DNA of 34,885 nucleotides from Defluviicoccus sp. bin129. Lineage in GTDB: Bacteria; Pseudomonadota; Alphaproteobacteria; MPNO01. Made by a program: the position numbers and the translations under genes. The stretch spans positions 1 to 34,885 of the forward strand of contig MPNO01000050.1 in assembly GCA_002239065.1 (NCBI GenBank), in the 5' to 3' direction. How positions within the stretch are numbered: position 1 is the first letter of the stretch; the number at the start of each line of letters is the position of its first letter. The notes beneath the pieces are model-generated. The model saw only the letters and a list, made by a program, of their open reading frames with translations. It had not been told where the DNA came from and did not search any database. Below, piece after piece: positions 16,509 to 24,772 of the stretch.

Positions 16509-16738
16509 GGCAGCGCCCGGTCCGGCACGTCCGCTGCCCGCACCGCCGGCAGGAGGTATTGCCCGCCTGTCGCCATCGCTGTCTCGCCGTTCGCCGCCTG
16601 ATACCGGAAGGCGCCGGCCACGCCGTAGCAGCCCAATTCGACGGTGTCGACCTCAAGCCGGGACACCGGCCGGAGCCTCCGCTCAAGAGCCAGCATGACT
16701 CCAAACGCCCTCCGATGACAATCCGATGCGTCCCGAAC
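16505..16738 (-). pseudogene. 3' remnant of a CCG-domain iron-sulfur oxidoreductase (glycolate oxidase / GlpC-like)
   Basis: The minus-strand reading gives DCHRRAFGVMLALERRL, then LEVDTVELGCYGVAGAFRYQ, then GGQYLLPAVRAADVPD. This lines up with the C-terminal CCG domain of iron-sulfur and FAD/iron-sulfur oxidoreductases, whose usual text is G-H-C-H-x-K-A-F-G ... C-C-G-M-A-G-x-F-G-Y ... L-L-P-A-V-R-A-A. The key C-C-G has become C-Y-G, and the family's FGYE has become FRYQ. An in-frame TGA (16742-16744) and the loss of homology upstream show that the rest of the gene is gone. A methionine at 16696 leaves a 63-codon open frame, but a functional protein is unlikely. It marks a deletion or recombination scar at the inner edge of the accessory region. 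Confidence 0.75.
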
Positions 16739-16949
16739 GGGTCAGGGTAGTCGTGGGGTTCGACTGGAGGGCACGGCGATGAACGAAGAGGGCGTCGCCA
16801 GACCGGCCTCGGTGAACGCCGCGTGGGTCCCGCGCGGGATGGTGCGGGTGTGGTCGGGGATCGCGGCGCGCTCGCGCAGCACGGGAACCGTCTCGCGGGC
16901 GCGGCCGACCGGCGCGTCGTGCAGCCCGTCCGCCCGCGCCGTGCGCGGC

Positions 16950-17675
16950 TCAGCCGCCGTCGGGCGGGGAGCAGCGGCGCGCGGCGCCATCACGGGCGGC
17001 GGCGCGCTGGCCGGAATCCATCGCTTCGTCCATCCGCCGGAGATAGTCCTCCGCGTCCGCCCGGCCGGCGGAAGCGGCGCAGGTGAACCAGATCCATGCC
17101 TCCACCGGGTCGCGCTCGACACCGCGCCCCTCGGCGTGGAGCACGGCGAGATTGAACCGGGCCGAGCCGAGGCCCGCCTCCGCCGCGACCCGGTACCATT
17201 TCGCCGCCCCGGCGGCGTCGGCCACGCCGGCGAGGCCGTTGTCCAGGATGTAGCCGAGATTGAACGCGGCTTCCGCGATCCCGTTCTCCGCCGCGCGGCG
17301 GTACCACGAAGCGGCCTCGCCGATATCCCGGCCGACCCCCCTCCCCTGGTGCAGCGCGAGGGCGAGCCGGTACTGCGCGAGCCCATGGCCGCCCTCGGCG
17401 GCGCGGCGGAACCAGCCCGCCGCCTTCGCCGGGTCGGGGTCGCGGTCGACGCCGTGCTGGTATTTCAGCCCGAGCAGGAACTGCGCCCGGGGCGAGCCCG
17501 CCTCCGCCGCCTTCTCGTACCAGCGCATCGCGTCGCCATAGGTGGTCGGCGGCGTCACCCGGTCCTGCGCCGAGGCGCCGAAGGCGAGCAACAGCCCGGC
17601 GGCGATCGGGGCAAGCGCCCGGAAGGGACGAGACGAAACGGCGAAGGCCGCAAGGGGGTACGCGCGAACAAACAC
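16950..17675 (-). CDS. Exported Sel1-like repeat protein
   Basis: This 241-residue protein has a signal peptide-like N-terminus (hydrophobic about 18-35, ending FGASAQ). It is followed by four to five Sel1-like repeats (about 45-215) of the pattern A-x-x-W-Y-x-x-A-A-E-x-G-x-x-x-A-x-x-x-L-G-x-x-Y-x-x-G. Examples are AMRWYEKAAEAGSPRAQFLL and AASWYRRAAENGIAEAAFNLG. SLR proteins are alpha-solenoid adaptors in signalling, cell-envelope and stress pathways; no enzymatic role is expected. Translation apparently starts at GTG 17675, which keeps the signal sequence; the ribosome site is poor. The 211 bp between its stop and the oxidoreductase remnant hold no recognisable gene. Confidence 0.85.
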   Translation of the reverse strand: MFVRAYPLAAFAVSSRPFRALAPIAAGLLLAFGASAQDRVTPPTTYGDAMRWYEKAAEAGSPRAQFLLGLKYQHGVDRDPDPAKAAGWFRRAAEGGHGLAQYRLALALHQGRGVGRDIGEAASWYRRAAENGIAEAAFNLGYILDNGLAGVADAAGAAKWYRVAAEAGLGSARFNLAVLHAEGRGVERDPVEAWIWFTCAASAGRADAEDYLRRMDEAMDSGQRAAARDGAARRCSPPDGG

Positions 17676-17728
17676 TGGGCTTACCGATTTCCGTTGACTT
17701 GGGGTGCGATTGGCGCCGGGTCAAGCGC

Positions 17729-18724
17729 TCACGCGGTGACGTCGACCACCACCCGGCCGCGGGTCTGTCCCTTGAGGATGCGGTCGGCGAGACCCGGCAG
17801 CGCGTCGAGCGGCACGGTCTCGGAAACCGCGTCGATCCGGTCCATCGGAAGCTCCGCCGCCAGCCGGCGCCAGGCCTCCTCGCGCGGGCCGCGCGGATAC
17901 ATCACCGAATCGATGCCGAGCAGGCGGACGCCGCGCAGCAGGAAGGGGATCACCGTGGTGTTGAGCGCGCTGCCCCCGGCGAGCCCGCAAGCCGCGACCG
18001 CCGCGCTGTGCTTCAGCCCGGTCAGGATCGAGGCGAGCGTGGTCCCGCCCACCGCGTCGATCGCGCCGGCCCAGCGTTCCCTCCCCAGCGGGCGCTCGGG
18101 CTCGGCGGCGAGCTCCGCCCGGTCGATCACCGAGGCCGCGCCGAGCGCCCTCAAATCGTCGGCCGTCTCCATCCGCCCGGTCGAGGCGACGACCTCGTGG
18201 CCGAGCGCCGCCAGCATGATCACGGCGACGCTGCCGACCCCGCCATTGGCACCGGTGACCAGAACTTCGCCGGCGCCCGGCACCAGCCCGGCCTGTTCCA
18301 GCGCCATCACCGCGATCATCGCGGTGAACCCCGCCGTGCCGAGCGCCATCGCCCGCCTGGCATCGAGCCCGTCGGGGATCTTCACCACCCAGTCGGCCGG
18401 CACGCGGGCGCGCTCGGCATAGCCGCCCCAGCGGATCTCGCCCATCCGGTAGCCGGTGACCAGGACCTCGTCGCCGGCCGCGATGCCGGGCGCCGAGGAT
18501 TCCGTCACCCTGCCCGCCAGGTCGATGCCCGGCACATGCGGGTAGTCGCGGACCAGCCGGCCGATCCCCTTCAGGATCATGCCGTCCTTGTAGTTGAGGT
18601 CGGAGTACCGGACCGCGACCGTCACCTCGCCGTCGGGAAGGTCGCTCTCGTCGAGCTCCTTCACCGAGGCGGCGACCCCGCCATCGGCCTGGTCGAGCAC
18701 GAGGCCCCTGAACCGTTCACCCAT
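17729..18724 (-). CDS. acuI: MDR-family NADPH oxidoreductase, acrylyl-CoA reductase AcuI/YhdH-like
   Basis: This 331-residue zinc-independent medium-chain reductase has VRYSDLNYKDGMILKG (39-54) and VPGIDLAG (64-71), both typical of the YhdH/AcuI subgroup. It also has the nucleotide-binding motif VTGANGGVGSVAV (156-168) and the late segment GLAGGSALNTTVIPFLLRGVRLLGIDSV. AcuI reduces acrylyl-CoA to propionyl-CoA with NADPH, as in DMSP and 3-hydroxypropionate metabolism, and also removes toxic acryloyl-CoA. The start at 18724 (MGERFRGLVL) matches the family length. It is divergent from the ygfZ-like gene, and a TTGACG/TATTGG promoter is visible upstream. No DMSP-lyase gene is in the window, so the physiological link is unknown. 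Confidence 0.88.
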   Translation of the reverse strand: MGERFRGLVLDQADGGVAASVKELDESDLPDGEVTVAVRYSDLNYKDGMILKGIGRLVRDYPHVPGIDLAGRVTESSAPGIAAGDEVLVTGYRMGEIRWGGYAERARVPADWVVKIPDGLDARRAMALGTAGFTAMIAVMALEQAGLVPGAGEVLVTGANGGVGSVAVIMLAALGHEVVASTGRMETADDLRALGAASVIDRAELAAEPERPLGRERWAGAIDAVGGTTLASILTGLKHSAAVAACGLAGGSALNTTVIPFLLRGVRLLGIDSVMYPRGPREEAWRRLAAELPMDRIDAVSETVPLDALPGLADRILKGQTRGRVVVDVTA

Positions 18725-18766
18725 GGGTCGAATCCCGAGCCCGGTTGCCAATCCTGCGCGGGGGGA

Positions 18767-18796
18767 CCAATAGGCGTTTCGACCGAGCATCGTCAA
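18767..18796 (-). promoter_or_regulatory. Candidate sigma-70-type promoter of the acuI-like gene
   Basis: On the minus strand TTGACG (18796-18791) is followed after 18 bp by TATTGG (18772-18767), or after 17 bp by CTATTG. It lies 43 bases before the ATG at 18724. The -35 box is near consensus and the -10 box is moderate. No regulator site is recognised. Confidence 0.5.
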
Positions 18797-18889
18797 GCGA
18801 TTGTCACATTGGCGACGCGCGGCCAGGCGCGCCGGCGCTTGCTTCGGCCCGCCTCGCGTGCCACATCACCGGGAGGATTGGGAGGGGCG

Positions 18890-19735
18890 ATGGCGCGCTA
18901 TGTCCGGCTCGACGACCGGGCCGTTCTCGCGGTCTCGGGGGGCGACGCGGCCGGCTTCCTGCAGGGGCTGGTCACCAACGACGTCGCCAGGCTGGCGGAC
19001 GGCGGGGCGATCCACGCCGCCCTGCTGACCCCGCAGGGCAAGTATCTGTTCGACTTCCTGGTTTTTGCGCGCGGCGCCGCGTTCTGCCTCGACTGCGAGG
19101 CCGCGGCGCGCGCCGCACTGGCGAAGCGGCTCGGGATGTACAAGCTGCGCGCCGACGTGGCGATCGACGAGGCGCCCGACGACCCGGTATTCGCGCTGTT
19201 CGGCGCGGGCGCGGCGGCGGCTTCCGGGCGCATCGCGGGCGCCGCGGCGTTCGCCGATCCGCGCCACCCCGCGCTCGGCGCGCGGGTGGTGGGCGAGGCG
19301 GCGGAAGCGGCGCTGCGGCAAAGCGGCGCAGAGCCGGCGGCCCGCGCGGAATACGACGCGCTCCGCATCGCCCACGGCGTTCCCGACGGGCGGCGCGACC
19401 TGGTGCCGGAAAAATCGTTCCTGCTGGAGAACGGCTTCGACGAGCTCAACGGCGTCGATTTCGAGAAGGGCTGCTATGTCGGCCAGGAGGTCACGGCGCG
19501 GATGAAGCACCGCAACCTGGTGCGCAAGCGCCTGGTCCCGGTCCGCATCGACGGCGCCGCGCCGGAGCCCGGCACGAAGGTCTATCGCGACGAGTCCGAG
19601 GTCGGCGAGATGCGCAGCAGCGAAGGCGCGCTCGGCCTCGCGCTGCTGCGCATCGACGCCATCGACGGCGGCGGGGCCCTGCGCGCGGCAGAAGCGACGA
19701 TCCGCCCGGAAAAGCCCGCCTGGGCGGCGTTCTAG
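18890..19735 (+). CDS. ygfZ: YgfZ/GcvT-like folate-binding protein
   Basis: This 281-residue protein is of the YgfZ/CAF17 family, which helps assemble or repair certain Fe-S clusters using folate. The signature K-G-C-Y-V-G-Q-E (193-200) is present and complete, including the conserved Cys197. It is preceded by RIAHGVPDGRRDLVPEKSFLLENGFDELNGVDFEKG, the usual layout. The N-terminal segment VSGGDAAGFLQGLVTNDV (15-32) is also standard. A GGAGGGGCG ribosome site precedes the ATG at 18890. The long in-frame opening upstream is only the antisense of acuI. Its convergent neighbour is ppdK, with a palindromic repeat cluster in the 249 bp between the two stops. Confidence 0.9.
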   Translation: MARYVRLDDRAVLAVSGGDAAGFLQGLVTNDVARLADGGAIHAALLTPQGKYLFDFLVFARGAAFCLDCEAAARAALAKRLGMYKLRADVAIDEAPDDPVFALFGAGAAAASGRIAGAAAFADPRHPALGARVVGEAAEAALRQSGAEPAARAEYDALRIAHGVPDGRRDLVPEKSFLLENGFDELNGVDFEKGCYVGQEVTARMKHRNLVRKRLVPVRIDGAAPEPGTKVYRDESEVGEMRSSEGALGLALLRIDAIDGGGALRAAEATIRPEKPAWAAF

Positions 19736-19742
19736 CCCCTTG

Positions 19743-19771
19743 GTCATTTCGACGGACCCCGGACTTGATCC
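19743..19771 (+). repeat. Palindromic-repeat unit, copy A
   Basis: The 29-base sequence starting GTCATTTCGACGGACCCC and ending GGACTTGATCC recurs exactly at 34654-34682. Here it continues into CGGGGCG, which pairs back with the CCCCG of the repeat to form a short hairpin. Dispersed intergenic repeats of this form are frequent in alphaproteobacterial genomes. Confidence 0.8.
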
Positions 19772-19806
19772 GGGGCGTAGCCGTGCGGAGCACGGCGGCC
19801 CCCTTC

Positions 19807-19921
19807 GTCATTTCGACCGGAGCCGTGCGTCAGCACGGCGGAGTGGAGAAACCTCGTCCCCACAAGAGGGAGCGGCAGGGAGGTTTCTCCACTCCGCGCT
19901 ACGCGCTCCGGTCGAAATGAC
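19807..19921. repeat. Large intergenic inverted repeat (REP/BIME-like hairpin)
   Basis: The outer arms GTCATTTCGACCGGAG (19807-19822) and CTCCGGTCGAAATGAC (19906-19921) are perfect complements, as are the inner arms CGGAGTGGAGAAACCTC (19839-19855) and GAGGTTTCTCCACTCCG (19880-19896). Between outer and inner arms the sequences differ (GCGTCAGCACG against CGCTACGCG), and each half forms its own small hairpin. A further inverted copy of the outer arm lies at 19945-19960. The transcript could fold into a long stem-loop between two convergent genes and so act as a bidirectional terminator or an mRNA 3' stabiliser. Confidence 0.85.
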
Positions 19922-19944
19922 GAGGGGGGGACGCGCCTTCGGCG

Positions 19945-19960
19945 CTCCGGTCGAAATGAC
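19945..19960 (-). repeat. Third copy of the repeat arm, inverted
   Basis: CTCCGGTCGAAATGAC repeats the right arm of the neighbouring inverted repeat exactly. It lies 24 bases beyond that arm and 25 bases before the ppdK stop codon. It may be a partial repeat unit left from tandem expansion. Confidence 0.75.
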
Positions 19961-19984
19961 GAATTGCGGGCGGAGGGGCGCGCC

Positions 19985-22666
19985 TCAGCCGCTCTCCTTC
20001 CCCCCCTCCGCGATCGCCGCCTGGGCGGCGGCGAGGCGGGCGATGGGGACGCGGTAGGGGGAGCAGGACACGTAGTCGAGCCCGATGCGGTGGCAGAAGG
20101 CGACCGAATCGGGGTCGCCGCCATGCTCGCCGCAGATGCCGAGCTTGATGTCGGGCCGCGTCGCCCGGCCGCGCTCGGTGGCGATGCGCACGAGTTCGCC
20201 CACGCCGTCCACGTCGATGCTGACGAAGGGGTCGCGCTCCAGCACGCCGAGCTCGTCATAGGCGCGGATGAAGCCCGACGAATCGTCGCGCGACAGGCCG
20301 AACACGGTCTGGGTGAGGTCGTTGGTGCCGTAGGAGAAGAATTCGGCCGTCCCGGCGATCTCGCCCGCCCGGAGCGCCGCGCGCGGCAGCTCGATCATGC
20401 AGCCGGTCATGTAGTCGAGCTCCACATCCTCGGCCTCGGCGACCTCCCGGGCGACCCGGTCGACCAGCGTCTTGAGCAGGTCGAACTCGGCCTTGGTCGC
20501 GATCAGCGGGATCATCACCTCGGGCAGGACCGGCTTGGCGTCCTGGACGATCACCCGGGCCGCCGCCTCGAAGATGGCGCGCGCCTGCATCTCGTAGATC
20601 TCGGGATAGGTGATGCCGAGCCGGCAGCCGCGATGGCCCAGCATCGGGTTGACCTCGGCGAGCTCGTGGGCGCGGCGGCGCACCGCCTCGGCGCTGACGC
20701 CCGCCGCCGCCGCGACCCCGGCGATCTCGTCCTCGCCACGGGGCAGGAACTCGTGCAGCGGCGGGTCGAGCAGCCGGATGGTGACCGGACGCCCGTCCAT
20801 GATGCGGAACAGGTCGGCGAAATCGTCGCGCTGCATCGGCAGCAGCCGGGCGAGCGCCGCCCGGCGGTCCTCCTCGGTGGCGGCGACGATCATCCGGCGC
20901 ACCGCGACGATGCGCTCGGCGTCGAAGAACATGTGCTCGGTGCGGGAGAGGCCGATCCCCTCGGCGCCGAAATGGATCGCCGTCTCGGCATCCGCCGGGG
21001 TCTCGGCGTTGGCGCGGATGCCGAGCCCGCGGAACGCGTCGGCCCAGCCCATCAGCCGGCCGAAATCGCCCGACAGCTCGGGCTCCACGGTCGCCACCGC
21101 GCCCAGCATCACCTCGCCCGCGCTGCCGTCGATGGTGATCGTCTGGCCCGCCTTGACGGTCACCCCGCGCGCGGTCATCGCCTGCGCGCGGTAGTCGATC
21201 GCCAGCTCGCTCGCGCCGACCACGCAGGGCCGGCCCATGCCGCGCGCCACCACCGCGGCGTGGCTGGTCGAGCCGCCGCGGCTGGTCAGGATGCCGAGCG
21301 CGGCATGCATGCCGTGGATGTCCTCGGGGCTGGTCTCGGTGCGCACCAGGATGACCTTCTCGCCCGCCCTGGCGCGGGTCTCGGCCTCGTCGGCGCTGAA
21401 CACCGCCCGCCCCGAGGCCGCGCCGGGCGAGGCCGGCATGCCGCGCACGAACCGGGTGCGCGGCGCCGCCGGGTCGAGGGTCGGGTGGAGCAGCTGGTCG
21501 ATCGACAGCGGATCGATGCGCCCGACCGCCTGCGCCCGGTCGATCAGCCCTTCGTCCACCATCTCGCAGGCGGCCCGGAGCGCGGCCCGGGCGGTGCGCT
21601 TGGCGGCGCGGGTCTGCAACATCCAGAGCGTGCCCGACTGCACCGTGAACTCGATGTCCTGCATGTCGCGGTAATGGGCTTCGAGGGTGCCGCGAATGCC
21701 GCACAGCGCGCCATAGGCGGCCGGCATCGTCTCCTCCATCGACGGCGCGTCCGCCTCCGCCGCCTCGCGCGCCGCGCGGGTCAGGTGGCGCGGCGTCCTG
21801 ATCCCGGCCACCACGTCCTCGCCCTGCGCGTTGGGCAGGTATTCGCCGTAAAACACGTTCTCGCCGCTCGACGGGTCGCGGGTGAAGGCGACGCCGGTGG
21901 CGCAGTCCTCGCCCATATTGCCGAACACCATCGCCTGCACGTTGACCGCCGTCCCCCAATGGGCGGGGATGTCGTGCAGCTTGCGGTAGGTCACCGCGCG
22001 GCGGTTCATCCAGCTCTCGAACACCGCGCCGATGGCGCCCCAGAGCTGCTCCCGCTCGTCCTGCGGGAAGGGTTCGCCGAGCCGTTCGGCGACCAGCGCC
22101 TTGTAGCGGCCGACCAGCGCCTCCCAGCCGCCGGCGTCGATCTCGGTGTCGAGGACGGCGCCCGATTCCAGCTTGTGGTTCTCCAGCAAATCCTCGAAGA
22201 AATGGTGCTCGATGCCGAGCACCACCGAGCCGTACATCTGGATGAAGCGGCGATAGCTGTCGAAGGCGAAGCGGCGGTCGCCGGCGCGGGCGGCCAGCCC
22301 CTCGACGGTGCGGTCGTTGAGCCCGAGATTGAGCACGGTGTCCATCATGCCCGGCATCGAGGCCGGCGCGCCGGAGCGCACCGAGACCAGCAGCGGGTTC
22401 TTGGCGTCGCCGAAGCCGGCGCCCACACTGTGTTCGATCTCCGCGAGCGCGCCGTCGATTTCGGCCGCCAGCCCCCGGGGATAGGCGTCTCCCGAGCCGA
22501 AATAGGCGTTGCAGACCGCGGTCGTGATGGTGAAACCGGGCGGCACGGGAAGGCCGAGGCTGCACATCTCGGCGAGATTGGCGCCCTTGCCGCCGAGCAG
22601 CTCGCGCATCTCCGCGCCGCCGTCGGCGGTCCCCGCGCCGAACCGGTAGACGAGCTTTTCGCTCAC
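19985..22666 (-). CDS. ppdK: Pyruvate, phosphate dikinase
   Basis: This 893-residue enzyme interconverts pyruvate + ATP + Pi and phosphoenolpyruvate + AMP + PPi, supporting gluconeogenesis or PPi-linked glycolysis. The N-terminal ATP-grasp part begins LVYRFGAG...LLGGKGANLAEM and contains LVSVRSGAPASMPGMMDTVL. The swivelling domain carries the phosphorylated histidine in TSRGGSTSHAAVV (His469); the usual GGMTSHA reads GGSTSHA. The C-terminal PEP-binding barrel has LPMQRDDF, HRGCRLGITYPEIYEMQ and the catalytic cysteine in GICGEHGGDP. Length is normal. The start is GTG 22666 (MSEKLVYRF), because homologues begin there; a longer in-frame opening runs into glyS. It lies 22 bp downstream of glyS, forming a glyQ-glyS-ppdK operon. 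Confidence 0.95.
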   Translation of the reverse strand: MSEKLVYRFGAGTADGGAEMRELLGGKGANLAEMCSLGLPVPPGFTITTAVCNAYFGSGDAYPRGLAAEIDGALAEIEHSVGAGFGDAKNPLLVSVRSGAPASMPGMMDTVLNLGLNDRTVEGLAARAGDRRFAFDSYRRFIQMYGSVVLGIEHHFFEDLLENHKLESGAVLDTEIDAGGWEALVGRYKALVAERLGEPFPQDEREQLWGAIGAVFESWMNRRAVTYRKLHDIPAHWGTAVNVQAMVFGNMGEDCATGVAFTRDPSSGENVFYGEYLPNAQGEDVVAGIRTPRHLTRAAREAAEADAPSMEETMPAAYGALCGIRGTLEAHYRDMQDIEFTVQSGTLWMLQTRAAKRTARAALRAACEMVDEGLIDRAQAVGRIDPLSIDQLLHPTLDPAAPRTRFVRGMPASPGAASGRAVFSADEAETRARAGEKVILVRTETSPEDIHGMHAALGILTSRGGSTSHAAVVARGMGRPCVVGASELAIDYRAQAMTARGVTVKAGQTITIDGSAGEVMLGAVATVEPELSGDFGRLMGWADAFRGLGIRANAETPADAETAIHFGAEGIGLSRTEHMFFDAERIVAVRRMIVAATEEDRRAALARLLPMQRDDFADLFRIMDGRPVTIRLLDPPLHEFLPRGEDEIAGVAAAAGVSAEAVRRRAHELAEVNPMLGHRGCRLGITYPEIYEMQARAIFEAAARVIVQDAKPVLPEVMIPLIATKAEFDLLKTLVDRVAREVAEAEDVELDYMTGCMIELPRAALRAGEIAGTAEFFSYGTNDLTQTVFGLSRDDSSGFIRAYDELGVLERDPFVSIDVDGVGELVRIATERGRATRPDIKLGICGEHGGDPDSVAFCHRIGLDYVSCSPYRVPIARLAAAQAAIAEGGKESG

Positions 22667-22688
22667 CGCGCGGCCTGCCGCATGCCGC

Positions 22689-24770
22689 TTACCCCTCGAT
22701 CCGCGAGAAATCGGCGAGGCTGCCCATGGTCGCGCGGATGCCCGACAGCAGCCTGAGCCGGTTGGCCCGGAGCCCGCCATCCTCGGCGTTGACCTTGACC
22801 CGGTCGAAGAACGCATCGACCGGCCGGCGCAGCCCGGCGAGCGTGGTCATCGCCTCGTCGAACGCCTCGCCGGCGACCAGCGGCGCGGCCCGCGCGCCGA
22901 CCGCATCGAGGCTCTCGCTCAACGCGCGCTCCTCCGGCTCGCGCAGCATCGCGGGCTCGACCGGGCCGGAATAGGCGGTCCCGTCCTTCTTCTCCTCGAT
23001 GGCGACGATGTTGGCGGCGCGCTTGTGGGCGACCAGCAGGTTCGCCCCGTCCTCGGTGGCGAGGAAGCCGCGCAGCGCATCGACCCGGGCGCGCAGGCGG
23101 ACCAGATCGTCCTCGTCGCCGAGCGCGAACACCGCGGCGATCAAATCGTGGCGCACCCCCTCGGCGCGGAGATGCACCTTTAGCCGGTCGGCGAAGAAGT
23201 CGAGCAGATCGCGCTCCAGCGTCCCGGGCGGGTCCTCGAAACCGGGCACGGTCTCCGCATAGCTCCGCCAGGCCTCGCGGAAGGCCTCGCCGAGCGGCAG
23301 GCGGATGCCGTTCTCCAGTACCAGGCGGATGACGCCGAGCGCCGCGCGTCTCAGCGCGTAGGGATCGCCCGACCCGGTGGGGCGCTCGCCGACCGCGAAA
23401 AAGCCGGCCAGCGTGTCGATCTTGTCGGCCAGCGCGACGGCGACGCCGAGCGGCGCGGTGGGGCAAGCCCCCGACGGCCCGAGCGGCAGGTAGTGCTCGG
23501 CGACCGCGTTCGCGACCTCTTCGTCCTCCCCGTCGTGGCGGGCATAGTGGCCGCCCATGGTGCCCTGGAGCTCGGGGAATTCGAACACCATCTCGGTGGT
23601 GAGATCGGCCTTGGCGAGCCGCCCGGCGCGGCGCGCCTTGCCCGGATCGGCGCCGGGCACGAAACCCGCAACCTCTCCGGCCAGAGCCTCCAGCCTCGCC
23701 GCCTTCTGCGCCAGGTTGCCGAGCTTCGCGTGGAATACCATCGGCTCGAGCGAGGTGAGGCGATCCTCGAGCAGGGTCTTCCGGTCCTGGTCCCAGAAGA
23801 AGCGCGCATCCGACAGCCTGGCCCGCAGCACCCTCTCGTTGCCGGCGACGATCTCCGCGCCGCCGTCATCGGCTTCGAGATTGGCGACCACGACGAAGCG
23901 GGGCGCGAGCTTGTCATCGGCATCCAGCAGGGAGAGGTATTTCTGGTGGCTCCGCATCGCGGTGATCAGCACCTCGTCCGGCACCGCCATGAACTCCGCG
24001 TCGATCCGCCCGGCCAGCGGAACCGGCCATTCCACCAGCCCGGCGATTTCGTCGAGCAGCCCGGGATCGTCGCGGACCGCAAGCCCCTCGGCGGCGGCGA
24101 GCTTCGCCGCGCCGTCGGCGACCAGGCGCCGCCGCTCCGCCGCATCCAGGATCACGCGGGCCGCGCGCAGGCGCTCGCGGTACCCGGCGAAGGAGAAGAC
24201 GGGGAAAGGCTCGGGGGCGTGAAACCGATGACCCGACGCGATCCCGCCCGATGCGATGCCGTCCGGCAGATCCAGCGCGACCGGGCTTCCGTCGAACACG
24301 CAGAGCACGCGCTCCAGCGTCCGCACCCAGCGTGTCCCGCCTGCCCCCCAGCGCATCGATTTGGGCCAGGCGAGCCTGCCGATCAGGTCGCGCACGATTG
24401 CCGGCAGCAGGTCCGCGACTTCGCCGCCCGCGGTCTCGATCGTCGCGAACCAGTACGCGTGCTTGCCCGCCTCTTTCTGCACGAGGGTGCTGATCGGGAC
24501 GTTGTTGGCGTCCGCAAAGCCCTGGATCGCCCTGTCGGGGGCGCCGACGCGCGGCCCGCGCTTGTCCTCGCGGCGGTCGGGCCGGCGGGTGGGCAGCCCA
24601 TCGACCACGAAAGCGAGGCGGCGCGGGGTGGCATAGCTCTCGGCGGTGTCGAAGCCGAGGTCCTGCGCCTTCAGCGCGTCGCTCGCGAGACGGCGCAGAT
24701 CGGCCGCCGCGCGGGCCTGCATGCGGGCGGGGATCTCTTCGGAAAACAGTTCGAGGAGGAGCTCGGCCAC
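22689..24770 (-). CDS. glyS: Glycine--tRNA ligase beta subunit
   Basis: This 693-residue beta subunit of the bacterial alpha2beta2 glycyl-tRNA synthetase binds tRNA. The N-terminus AELLLELFSEEIPARMQ is nearly invariant in the family. MRSHQKYLSLLDADDKLAPRFVVVAN and the ARFFWDQDRKTLLEDR...MVFHAKLGN segment are also diagnostic. The C-terminal DALR-type anticodon-binding helices occupy roughly the last 150 residues, including FDRVKVNAEDGGLRANRLRLL. The start is GTG 24770, two bases after the glyQ stop, which implies translational coupling. A longer in-frame opening upstream only reads across glyQ. The length is normal for alphaproteobacterial GlyS. Confidence 0.95.
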   Translation of the reverse strand: MAELLLELFSEEIPARMQARAAADLRRLASDALKAQDLGFDTAESYATPRRLAFVVDGLPTRRPDRREDKRGPRVGAPDRAIQGFADANNVPISTLVQKEAGKHAYWFATIETAGGEVADLLPAIVRDLIGRLAWPKSMRWGAGGTRWVRTLERVLCVFDGSPVALDLPDGIASGGIASGHRFHAPEPFPVFSFAGYRERLRAARVILDAAERRRLVADGAAKLAAAEGLAVRDDPGLLDEIAGLVEWPVPLAGRIDAEFMAVPDEVLITAMRSHQKYLSLLDADDKLAPRFVVVANLEADDGGAEIVAGNERVLRARLSDARFFWDQDRKTLLEDRLTSLEPMVFHAKLGNLAQKAARLEALAGEVAGFVPGADPGKARRAGRLAKADLTTEMVFEFPELQGTMGGHYARHDGEDEEVANAVAEHYLPLGPSGACPTAPLGVAVALADKIDTLAGFFAVGERPTGSGDPYALRRAALGVIRLVLENGIRLPLGEAFREAWRSYAETVPGFEDPPGTLERDLLDFFADRLKVHLRAEGVRHDLIAAVFALGDEDDLVRLRARVDALRGFLATEDGANLLVAHKRAANIVAIEEKKDGTAYSGPVEPAMLREPEERALSESLDAVGARAAPLVAGEAFDEAMTTLAGLRRPVDAFFDRVKVNAEDGGLRANRLRLLSGIRATMGSLADFSRIEG

Positions 24771-24772
24771 GG

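Noticed and set aside
14704..16704. 666-codon minus-strand frame suggesting one large hydrolase fusion
   Set aside because: Only the last 299 residues have family similarity, starting with MKVYRGYTRE at 15603; the earlier part is another frame of the TPR gene and non-coding DNA.
16779..16949. Coding remnant between the oxidoreductase fragment and the Sel1 protein
   Set aside because: Open frames on both strands gave no motif I could recognise, and none has a ribosome site.
17699..19735. 678-codon frame suggesting a longer YgfZ-like protein
   Set aside because: The first 397 codons are antisense to acuI; a good ribosome site and family homology both begin at 18890.
19743..19960. Possible CRISPR array
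   Set aside because: Units are inverted rather than direct, unevenly spaced, and contain no spacers; no cas genes are nearby.
19964..22756. 930-codon plus-strand open frame opposite ppdK
   Set aside because: It is the antisense shadow of ppdK; its translation is low-complexity (A, R, G, H, D rich) with no family motif, as expected at high GC.
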